From Desulfotruncus arcticus DSM 17038 (lineage in GTDB: Bacteria > Bacillota > Desulfotomaculia > Desulfotomaculales > Desulfallaceae), in assembly GCF_900113335.1 (NCBI RefSeq), contig NZ_FOOX01000019.1, forward strand, positions 48,997 to 112,996: a stretch of 64,000 nt of DNA, in the 5' to 3' direction. The notes beneath the pieces are model-generated. The model saw only the letters and a program-made list of their open reading frames with translations, had not been told where the DNA came from and ran no database searches. Shown here one piece after another: positions 38,444-45,894 of this stretch (position 1 is the first letter of the stretch; every line of letters begins with the position of its first letter). Both the position numbers and the translations under genes were made by a program.

Positions 38444-38480
38444 AGAACCTCTATTACTGCGGTGTTACCCCTATGGCATA
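38442..38480. repeat. 39-bp segment duplicated from inside the Dph6-like gene
   Basis: 37 of 39 bases match 41573-41611, which lies inside the coding sequence of the ATP pyrophosphatase gene. The segment here directly follows the VanW stop codon. Confidence 0.75.
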
Positions 38481-38589
38481 CGTATTCTGTTGTGCCATGA
38501 AATGTGGCATATGCGGCTAACGGGATCGTTAGTAAAAATGTTGCACATTTTTTTACAGAAAGCCTAGGATCACTCTTCTATGTAACAAA

Positions 38590-39534
38590 TTAATAACCAG
38601 AGAAAAGGTCCCAAATGCGTGGGTCTTCCAAGCCCAAGCGCCAGACGGCTATCCCGGGTATGCCCAATTGCCGGGCCAAATTCAGCCGGACCTGGAAACT
38701 CCGTACATCCTCAAACCAAACTATATGCGGAACACCGTTTTCAACATAGTTATAAGTTAATTCTTCTGTATTTTTATCGTACTGGATGGTGGCGTTATGC
38801 AAAGCAGCCCGGTTAATGGCTTCGGCATAGGATAGTTCCTCGGGTAGCCCGTTAGCCAAGATCCAATCCCGACCGTATACGGCCATGCCCAGGCGGATCT
38901 TGTGGCGCGGAATAACGGACATGGCATATGACAATACTTGCCGGACAAAGCCGATGGAGGCTATAGGGCCGGGCTCAGCCACATGCTCGTCATAGGCCAG
39001 CACATACATGGCGTCACTATAATTGCTCAAGGCGGGGTAACTGAACGCACCTGAAAAAGGATGAGTGGGGTCATCCTCAAGTTCCGGCGGTACGGAGATA
39101 GTGACCAGGAAACCGTAACATTTGAGGGTGTGGTAAAGTTCGGCCATAAAGGTGTTCATATAAGATCTGCCTTCTGGGGGAACGAATTCAAAGTCTATGT
39201 TTACACCGACAAATCTGTTTTTGATCAACATGTTTAAAATACTATTAACTAGAATTTGGCGCAGGTTCTCAGTTGTCAGCAAACGGTGGATGACAGGCCC
39301 GTACTCGGGACTTGCAAAATTGTGCACTATCGCCAATATGGGTAAATTTAATTGCCTGGCGAGAGCCACGGTCTCCGGGTCGGATTGGTCCACCAGTCCT
39401 CCCGTTTCGGTTACCCCAAACCAAAAGGGAACCAGGTAAGTGATTTCTCTACCGTGCATTTGCAGAGCCGTTTTAGCCGCTGGCGTTGTAACATAATACC
39501 AATTGTTTCCAAAACTATGATGTGGATAGAACAT
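38590..39534 (-). CDS. Glycoside hydrolase family 18 protein, spore cortex hydrolase-like
   Basis: A 314-aa TIM-barrel protein related to YaaH/SleL N-acetylglucosaminidases of spore germination. The catalytic strand reads G-V-N-I-D-F-E-F-V, matching D-x-x-D-x-D-x-E in shortened form with Glu as the acid. Other markers are Y-V-L-A-Y-D-E-H and G-M-A-V-Y-G-R-D-W. LysM domains, usual in SleL, are absent, and no signal peptide is seen, so it may act inside the developing spore or be secreted by other means. ATG at 39534 follows AAGGGAG. Confidence 0.85.
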   Translation of the reverse strand: MFYPHHSFGNNWYYVTTPAAKTALQMHGREITYLVPFWFGVTETGGLVDQSDPETVALARQLNLPILAIVHNFASPEYGPVIHRLLTTENLRQILVNSILNMLIKNRFVGVNIDFEFVPPEGRSYMNTFMAELYHTLKCYGFLVTISVPPELEDDPTHPFSGAFSYPALSNYSDAMYVLAYDEHVAEPGPIASIGFVRQVLSYAMSVIPRHKIRLGMAVYGRDWILANGLPEELSYAEAINRAALHNATIQYDKNTEELTYNYVENGVPHIVWFEDVRSFQVRLNLARQLGIPGIAVWRLGLEDPRIWDLFSGY

Positions 39535-39621
39535 GTCAACATCTCCCTTCGCAAGATATCCTTAACCATATTATGGTAGATAATTTGATTTTGTGTGCAA
39601 AAGCTAATCAATTAAAAAAGA

Positions 39622-39807
39622 CTACGTAAAAATTTAAAGTACGGTAAAAAAGTAGCTGTCACCATTTCCACGCCTGATCAGACAAGCGTAATCAAAAAGG
39701 GAAAAGAATATGCCGGAGAGTGGTTCGATAATGTATGTTTCGGCAGCGTTATGCTTACCACCTATACCGGAGGGTTTTTGAGTGAAACTGGGGAATTGCT
39801 GGCTTAA
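39622..39807 (+). pseudogene. C-terminal gene remnant
   Basis: An open stretch without a start codon reads K-V-A-V-T-I-S-T-P-D-Q-T-S-V-I-K-K-G and continues to E-T-G-E-L-L-A and a TAA. It looks like the tail of a real protein but I cannot assign a family. From 39808 to 40324 I see no gene. Confidence 0.4.
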
Positions 39808-40324
39808 CACAGCCTATAATAAGTGAGATTATTTATCTATCCTCGTCTTAAATTGATTTGTTTTGACGACTATTTTTTTAACGGACTCATTATTGACTGG
39901 ATAGTGCAGTCCAAAATAAATGATTCCCAGACTAATTGCTCTGCCCAATTTCCCCCAAAGGGGGCAGCCCAGAAATCAAGTCGTACTTCAGCCGATGGTA
40001 CCCGTAGAGATTGTTTGATCAATGCCTAATAATCAGGCCGGGAGGCGTTTGGTTGAACGGAAGAAGTATGAAATAACGTTAAAAATTGGGAACTTGTCAA
40101 TATGTAATTTCGTCCATTAAATAAACAGAAAGAAACTCCATGCTTTCCCAAAACAATTCTTTGCTAATTAAAAGCGCGGCTGTTTAGTGGGCAATCAGTA
40201 GGGGCTTGTTAATGATAGGGACCTATAAGCTTGGTAAAAGACAAAAATCTTAAATTGATTGTTTTCTGGTAATTATATGTACCAGCCGGACGGGTGAAAG
40301 TTTTTTATTATTGGGGGAAATTCA

Positions 40325-40987
40325 ATGAAATTAAGGCTATCATTTATCTTTATAGCTGTACTTATAATTACCTTGGTTGCACCCGGGGCAACTCTGGCCT
40401 GTTGGATTAATCTTTCTTCGCAAGAACTAATTCAACAAGCTGACGTTCTTCTGATTGGCGATATAGTTGGCCCGATTGGTGAAGAAAAAATAAAATTACA
40501 GGGATTATCGGAATCACGGTGGGTTACAAAGTGGAAAGTAAAAGTATATTACTACTTAAAGGGCAGCCAAAAATCAAATGAGTTCATAGTGGCAACTCCA
40601 GGGGCGGAAAACAAATCAATCATGACATCTGCGGACTATAGGCTGGATCAATGGGGCCATACGGTTTTACTTTTTTTGCGATCAGGAGAGGGTTTATATG
40701 AGCCCCTGTCACCGCAAGGGGTGGTTAACCTGCAAAAAAATGAATCCTCTCAAAAAACAGAAGGACCTCTAAACGGCCAATTCATTTTGGATCAATTTGA
40801 AATTGTTGACCGAAAAATTTCTCCGACAGAAAAAAGTGAATTGGAAAAGTTTATTTTGCAAAACAATCTTTTTGCCAGCCCAAACAACGTTACTGAAGCC
40901 CACTCGTTCAATCTAAAAGGGTTTACGGAATTAGAGTTGCCAAGCAAAGGAGGCAAGCCTTTGATAATTTACTGCTTAATTGCTTGA
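40325..40987 (+). CDS. Secreted protein of unknown function
   Basis: A 220-aa protein with a typical signal peptide (K-L-R-L then a hydrophobic core, ending near A-T-L-A-C at residue 26, which could be Sec- or lipid-processed). The mature part alternates strands and has V-L-L-I-G-D-I-V-G and V-K-V-Y-Y-Y-L-K-G. The family is not recognised. ATG follows TTGGGGGA. It is flanked by gene-free DNA on both sides. Confidence 0.65.
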   Translation: MKLRLSFIFIAVLIITLVAPGATLACWINLSSQELIQQADVLLIGDIVGPIGEEKIKLQGLSESRWVTKWKVKVYYYLKGSQKSNEFIVATPGAENKSIMTSADYRLDQWGHTVLLFLRSGEGLYEPLSPQGVVNLQKNESSQKTEGPLNGQFILDQFEIVDRKISPTEKSELEKFILQNNLFASPNNVTEAHSFNLKGFTELELPSKGGKPLIIYCLIA

Positions 40988-41232
40988 TTTTGTTCTTTAT
41001 TAATATAGTAATATTATGGTTGTAGTTGCAGTTTTTAGCATATATTGCTTGCATGGCATCTTCCAATGTTAATGATGTTCTAGCTACGCAAGCCATATAA
41101 CTAATATAGTTGGGTCGTTGATGCTTATTATTGGATTATCCATATGCAGGGCCAAGGAAGATTGCTGTTGATACTTTTGAGATAGGAATGAAGTGTAACT
41201 ATATTAAATTGAAGAGAGGTTCTGAATGACGG

Positions 41233-41895
41233 ATGGATATAAATAAAAATTGTTTTATTTCGTGGAGTGGTGGAAAAGATTCCTGTCTTGCTTTCTATAA
41301 AGCTTTAGAGCAGTTATATAACCCAAAGAAATTGCTTACCATGTTCAGCATGGAAAATGGAATAAGCTCAGCCCACAGATTAAAGAAAGAAATCATTAAA
41401 GCTCAGGCTGGTGCAATTGGTATTGAATGTTCAATAGGGGAAGCATTGTTTAATGATTATGAAGAAGTATTTGTTTCCAACATTAAGCTATTTAAAGAAC
41501 AGGGTATAGACTATGGGATTTTCGGCGATATCAATTTAGATGAGCACAGGCAGTGGGAGGATAGAGTATGTAAAAGAGCCTCTATTACTGCGGTGTTACC
41601 CTTATGGCATAAGGATAGAAAAGAATTGGTGAAGGAGTTTTTAAACGCGGGTTTTAAAGCCAAGATAGTAGTAGTTAATACAACAATGCTGGATGGCAGA
41701 TTTTTGGGACAAGACTTGAGTTTCTCCTTAATGGAAGAAATTGAAGCGTACGGTGCAGACGTATGTGGGGAAAATGGTGAGTATCATACAGTGGTATATG
41801 ATGGGCCAATCTTTAAAAAGCCTGTTGATTTAAAATTTAGTACCGAGATACTTCCTGTAGGAGAGATGTGGGCTCAAATTGAGGTTAGTATTTAA
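41233..41895 (+). CDS. Dph6-like ATP pyrophosphatase (adenine nucleotide alpha hydrolase-like)
   Basis: A 220-aa PP-loop ATPase with S-W-S-G-G-K-D-S-C-L-A near residue 10, and E-x-G-E-Y-H-T near residue 180, the pattern of the diphthine-ammonia ligase family. Bacteria lack diphthamide, so the bacterial function is unknown; relatives are often called B12-binding or N-type ATP pyrophosphatases. A 39-bp piece of this gene is duplicated at 38442. The start has GAAGAGAGG upstream. Confidence 0.8.
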   Translation: MDINKNCFISWSGGKDSCLAFYKALEQLYNPKKLLTMFSMENGISSAHRLKKEIIKAQAGAIGIECSIGEALFNDYEEVFVSNIKLFKEQGIDYGIFGDINLDEHRQWEDRVCKRASITAVLPLWHKDRKELVKEFLNAGFKAKIVVVNTTMLDGRFLGQDLSFSLMEEIEAYGADVCGENGEYHTVVYDGPIFKKPVDLKFSTEILPVGEMWAQIEVSI

Positions 41896-42185
41896 TTACT
41901 TAATTCCCAATATTTTTTGAGGTTTACCCAGTAAAATTAGGGAGGATCAATCCGGCAAAGATCCCTTGTGCCAATTTCCCGGTTCAACAAGGGGGAGGCG
42001 AATAAAATCTTCAAAGAGGCCAGGGAATTCAGGACACTACTTGCGCTGATTTTTTCCGGTATAATATCAGAACCGGTTCTATGAAGCCTCTCGAACTGTT
42101 TTGATGGAAATCGGCTTTAAAAGAGAGCTACACGTGGACCAGTTATGTCAATTCTTTATCAAGTTAAAAAGCCGTAACTTTATTT

Positions 42186-42332
42186 CTATTTTCTTATTTT
42201 TTGCAGTACCGCTTGAAAAAATTTTACGATCTGTCCGCCAATACAATTTGCTGCGATCATAAAAATCTTTATGATAAATATCATTATTAAGAAAACGATT
42301 AGGAATCTTAAAATGTAATACACAGTATCCAT
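42186..42332 (-). CDS. Small membrane peptide of 48 aa
   Basis: The minus-strand frame from ATG 42332 to TAG 42186-42188 is preceded by AAGGAG 9-10 nt upstream. The product has one strong hydrophobic helix (about residues 6-28: F-L-I-V-F-L-I-M-I-F-I-I) and an amphipathic, Lys/Arg-ending tail (V-L-Q-K-I-R-K). No family is recognised. It may be a type I toxin-like or regulatory peptide, but nothing proves this. Confidence 0.55.
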   Translation of the reverse strand: MDTVYYILRFLIVFLIMIFIIKIFMIAANCIGGQIVKFFQAVLQKIRK

Positions 42333-42532
42333 GTATGATTTTCTCCTTAACATCTAAATATCATCAAAGCTTATACTGGGGAAAGTAACCTGATTACTTT
42401 TCCTACTAATGGAAAAAGATATCTGTATTGGTATATCTTTATTTAGTATGACGTTCTAATTCTATGATTAGTTCCAAATAAGGCTTGGTGGGATAAGGTA
42501 CCTGTTCCCCTGCCCCACCACTGGAGTATTAT

Positions 42533-42655
42533 CATAATATTATGTGGATAATCCGCTTTTTGCTGATAAAATGCTATCTCAGTTGTAACGTTTTATAGCA
42601 TTCGGATACAAATAATCAGGAGCAGTTTCTGATATGGCCATGCAGGTTTTATCTG
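42533..42655. repeat. About 120-bp duplicated intergenic segment, copy 2
   Basis: It matches 36693-36813 at most positions. The rest of the 41896-42733 gap holds the small minus-strand gene and, at 41930-42180, only interrupted frames. Confidence 0.75.
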
Positions 42656-42733
42656 GTCAAAAAACCACCTATAGATAAGCTAAAGCGTGGAACCAAGCTT
42701 TATGATCATTTTACTGATTAGAGGTGAGTGTCT

Positions 42734-43000
42734 TTGAATAAGTTCACCATAAATAAAAATAAAGCCCTGGGTTATTTATTTTTTGGTATTATTATTCTGG
42801 CGTTTATTATAGCGTATGAAAATGACTTTAGCCGTTCAATTGGAGATAAATTTTTAAATAGTATTGGGTTAAAGGCTTGGTCTCGTGGAAGAACGGGTCT
42901 CCATTATACTTTCTTCCTCTTTGTTTCCTTGTTGGTAGCAGGTATCATGGGTGCCAGGCATTATTTAAAAGATGAATGTCCAAATATTAAAAAAAACTGA
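42734..43000 (+). CDS. Small two-helix membrane protein, possible frameshift partner
   Basis: An 88-aa protein with hydrophobic segments near residues 12-29 and 58-75 and a charged C-terminus. The TTG at 42734 follows GAGGTGAG. The stop TGA at 42998 comes immediately after the sequence A-AAA-AAC (42991-42997), a standard -1 slippery heptamer in this frame. A -1 shift would join it to the frame that continues to 43458. The family is unknown. Confidence 0.6.
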   Translation: MNKFTINKNKALGYLFFGIIILAFIIAYENDFSRSIGDKFLNSIGLKAWSRGRTGLHYTFFLFVSLLVAGIMGARHYLKDECPNIKKN

Positions 43001-43458
43001 CAATTGCATGTGTCTTATTAATATTTTTTACACAGCCAATTATTTCATCAGCCAACAATGTGATAAAAACATATGCCAAAGGTTTAAAGTCTATAGAATA
43101 TATTTCGGATGAAAGTAAGGGTATTTTTAAGAGTAATGAAGATAACACGCATTTAAGGTTTTATTGTTCTATAAAACTTAAAAATCATGGGCACGAAAAG
43201 CTGGTGTTTTATATAAAATATATTCCCAGTGAACATATCAAAAAGGAATTTGCCTGCGGTGAATACGCCGTTGCCATAGATAGTAACGGTAAACCCAAGG
43301 AGTTTGTTTTAAGCCCGAATTCTGAAACTGTTGTAAATGCTATGTTTGAAATGAAACAGAAACAGGGTATCTATAACGGGTGTGGCACTATAAAAAATTT
43401 TAGTATCGAGCTATTTAACGATAATCAAATAAAGGTATTTAAATATAAATATGATTAA
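42991..43458 (+). CDS. Downstream half of membrane gene, in -1 frame
   Basis: The frame opens at 42991, after a TAA at 42988-42990, and the first standard start codon is GTG at 43060. That start would drop a hydrophobic segment (L-T-I-A-C-V-L-L-I-F-F-T-Q-P) that looks like a transmembrane helix or signal peptide. The rest (about 130 residues) is a beta-rich domain with Y-I-P-S-E-H-I-K-K-E and a C-terminal K-V-F-K-Y-K-Y-D. Frame continuity is restored by one -1 shift on the A8 run. Confidence 0.55.
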   Translation, partial: KKLTIACVLLIFFTQPIISSANNVIKTYAKGLKSIEYISDESKGIFKSNEDNTHLRFYCSIKLKNHGHEKLVFYIKYIPSEHIKKEFACGEYAVAIDSNGKPKEFVLSPNSETVVNAMFEMKQKQGIYNGCGTIKNFSIELFNDNQIKVFKYKYD

Positions 43459-43521
43459 ACTTTGTTTGGCAAAAAAAACGGGAACAGTTAAATAATTGAT
43501 GTTTAGATGGGGAGGGTAATT

Positions 43522-44196
43522 TTGACTGAAAAGGTATTTTTTTTATTTATAGCAGGCATTGTTTCATTTACATTAATTCAAATAATTACGGACCAGATTA
43601 AAAGGAAACGAATTAGAGATAAAATAATTTTAAAATTAAATAGAAATTATTCTCAATTATTATTGGGGCTGATTTGGCTTGCATTTTTTTTAATATGGTC
43701 TTTTTTACTTATAACCGAGGCCCAGGAGTTGTACCATTCATTAGGTAGTACTTATATTAATAGTGTCTACCAGGTTTTGGACTTGGGTTATTTACAATCT
43801 TTAAGAAGTTATTTTTATGAAAATTCAATGCTAAGAGAATTAAATAATATAGCCTCTTATCAGCATCAATTGCCGAGTAAGCTAGTTTGGGTTTTTGGCT
43901 CCGCCTGTCTTTCCATATTGTATTTTTATAAGGGATGCCGGCATATTGAATTTATTGATAACGGAATATTTCTATCCGGGCAAATTATTAGGTGGGACGA
44001 GATCATTAATTTTAAATGGAGTAGCGAAAAGAAGCCATTGGGCAAAAACGATAGATATTATGATTTGTTGTTAACACTAAAGAAATCAAAGCTCATAGCT
44101 TTTTTTGGTGTACATAATCAATTAGAAATTAAAGTTAATATGAAAAATAAAGATATTGTTAATAGCCTTTTGGAAAGCCATATAAATATTATTTAA
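43522..44196 (+). CDS. Membrane protein with DUF5673-like C-terminal domain
   Basis: A 224-aa protein with hydrophobic segments near residues 5-22, 45-68 and 122-140, and a C-terminal soluble part F-I-D-N-G-I-F-L-S-G-Q-I-I-R-W-D-E-I resembling PH-like DUF5673 domains. The TTG start at 43522 follows GGGGAGGG. It is probably co-transcribed with the frameshifted pair upstream. The function is unknown. Confidence 0.6.
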   Translation: MTEKVFFLFIAGIVSFTLIQIITDQIKRKRIRDKIILKLNRNYSQLLLGLIWLAFFLIWSFLLITEAQELYHSLGSTYINSVYQVLDLGYLQSLRSYFYENSMLRELNNIASYQHQLPSKLVWVFGSACLSILYFYKGCRHIEFIDNGIFLSGQIIRWDEIINFKWSSEKKPLGKNDRYYDLLLTLKKSKLIAFFGVHNQLEIKVNMKNKDIVNSLLESHINII

Positions 44197-44341
44197 ACCA
44201 AAATGACTGACGGTTTCCGGAATGAATACTGGTGAACGGGTAAAAAACACATAAAGATGCCCCATGTTTGTAAAAACCAGACAATAAATACCGGGCGGCA
44301 GCAATTAAATTTAAACCTTATCACTAAAAGGGGCGGCATTA

Positions 44342-44446
44342 GTGGAAGCCAATAATATGATTAAAGCGGAAGCTGCAAATATTATTTTACGGGTACTAGT
44401 CACGAATTGTCATTTGGGTGTGTTTTTATTTGCAGGAATACTATAA
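44342..44446 (+). CDS. Possible small peptide of 34 aa
   Basis: A GTG frame behind AGGGGCGG encodes a short peptide with a hydrophobic C-terminal half (L-G-V-F-L-F-A-G-I-L). It lies in the 300-bp gap before the sigma-like gene. It could be chance. Confidence 0.25.
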   Translation: MEANNMIKAEAANIILRVLVTNCHLGVFLFAGIL

Positions 44447-44494
44447 AAACATGCCCGGCCATATTCCCGGGTGTTGTTTATGAGGGGATAGTAA

Positions 44495-44962
44495 GTGGCT
44501 CGATTAACCGAAATTGATAATTTCCATGACACGCCCAAAAAGGTCTTTAACTGCGTCTATAATATCTGTTTCAGGCTCACCGGGAACCATGTTAAAGCTG
44601 GTGAACTGGTTAAAGCGACTTTTATTGACGGAGGTTACCCCATAGATCCGATTGCTTTGATTACGGTGCTGTGCGCAAGCTTTATCAGCTGGAGCAGGGC
44701 TGACCCCGGGACCGGTTGGTACCTGCCTGGGTTGTCACTGCACCAGCAGGCGCTGCTGCAGCTTGCGCCGCTGGAAAGGCTGGTCGTTGTTTTACATGAC
44801 GTAGCGGGGTTTGATTACGATGAAATTGCCCGTGTAACAGGTTTCGTTAGGTCCGACGTGGCTAAGCTGCTGGCAAGTGGCAGGTTGGCGCTTCGGGATA
44901 AACTTATTCCATCCCGCTCGGCGGGTGAGAGTAAACCGGGAGGCTTGATTAATGCCGGTTAA
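44495..44962 (+). CDS. Divergent ECF-like sigma factor or sigma-region-4 protein
   Basis: A 155-aa protein. The N-terminal F-N-C-V-Y-N-I-C-F-R-L-T-G recalls sigma-70 region 2 of ECF factors, though much eroded. The C-terminal part L-A-P-L-E-R-L-V-V-V-L-H-D-V-A-G-F-D-Y-D-E-I-A is a clear region 4 helix-turn-helix. The GTG start has GAGGGGATAG upstream. Its last 11 bp overlap the DUF1287 lipoprotein gene, so a functional pair is likely; whether it is an active sigma factor is uncertain. Confidence 0.7.
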   Translation: MARLTEIDNFHDTPKKVFNCVYNICFRLTGNHVKAGELVKATFIDGGYPIDPIALITVLCASFISWSRADPGTGWYLPGLSLHQQALLQLAPLERLVVVLHDVAGFDYDEIARVTGFVRSDVAKLLASGRLALRDKLIPSRSAGESKPGGLINAG

Positions 44963-45671
44963 TGTAAATAAATCAGGCCCAAAAAACCGCTGTTTTTTAT
45001 CAAAGGACCTTGGGGTAGTCTGCTTTTTATTTGTAGTATTGTTTTTAGCAGCTGGTTGTAGTACGACGGCAAATCAACCGCCTGGTGAAAAAACAAAGGA
45101 AATAAATAAACCGTCACCATCCCCTGTGGAATTAATTCCGGAAGAAAAGCTATGCGTATACGACCTGGCGGTTTTGGGCGCCCGCCAAGAAGTAATAAAT
45201 GCCGTTAGCTATGACGCTGCTTATCGCAAGCTTGATTACCCGGACGGAGATGTCCCGCCGGACCGCGGCGCCTGTACCGATGTAGTGATCAGGGCCTACC
45301 GCAACGCGGGTATAGATCTGCAAAAACTAATTCACGAAGACATGCAAGCTGCTTTTAAATCCTACCCACAAAACTGGGGCTTGGATGGCCCTGATCCCAA
45401 TATTGACCACCGGCGTGTTCCAAACCAAATGAAATTTTTTGAAAGGCATGGTCAGGCATTAACTTTGTCGACTGCAAAAGCTGACCTTGCAGACTGGCAA
45501 TGGGGTGACGTGGTGTATTGGAAGTTCACCAATGGGCTCGAGCATTGTGGTATTATCAGTGATAGAAAAAATGATCAGGGAATGCCTCTGGCAATTCATA
45601 ATGCGGGATTGGCACGGGAAGAAGATTGTCTGGAGCGTTGGGAGATTATCGGCCATTATCGCTATCCATAA
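44952..45671 (+). CDS. DUF1287 lipoprotein, NlpC/P60-like
   Basis: A 239-aa protein with a lipoprotein signal (V-V-L-F-L-A-A-G-C, Cys36), a linker of charged residues and a DUF1287 domain with D-R-G-A-C-T-D-V-V-I-R-A (Cys nucleophile), D-H-R-R-V-P-N and L-E-H-C-G-I-I. DUF1287 is related to cysteine peptidases/amidases; the substrate is unknown. It overlaps the sigma-like gene by 11 bp. The 3' end of a second copy persists at 51114-51161. Confidence 0.8.
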   Translation: MPVNVNKSGPKNRCFLSKDLGVVCFLFVVLFLAAGCSTTANQPPGEKTKEINKPSPSPVELIPEEKLCVYDLAVLGARQEVINAVSYDAAYRKLDYPDGDVPPDRGACTDVVIRAYRNAGIDLQKLIHEDMQAAFKSYPQNWGLDGPDPNIDHRRVPNQMKFFERHGQALTLSTAKADLADWQWGDVVYWKFTNGLEHCGIISDRKNDQGMPLAIHNAGLAREEDCLERWEIIGHYRYP

Positions 45672-45799
45672 TTTATATCAGGCAACTGGTTGGCTGCTTA
45701 AATTAACCTTGTGTCGCTGTTCTTTTAGAATGGAGCCGGTTCTTTCAATTGCCGGTATCGGGCATGGGATGTATAACTTAACACCATATAATGTCAAAA

Positions 45800-45828
45800 G
45801 AGGGAAGCTCAGCTTCCCTGCTTTTGTT
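45800..45828 (+). terminator. Terminator after the DUF1287 gene
   Basis: GGGAAGCT and AGCTTCCC form a perfect stem with a 1-nt spacer, followed by TGCTTTTGTT. Confidence 0.65.
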
Positions 45829-45894
45829 AAAAGGATATAATGAATAGATGCTAAAATAAACAATAATGAATCTAATATTAAAGGACGTGTTACG

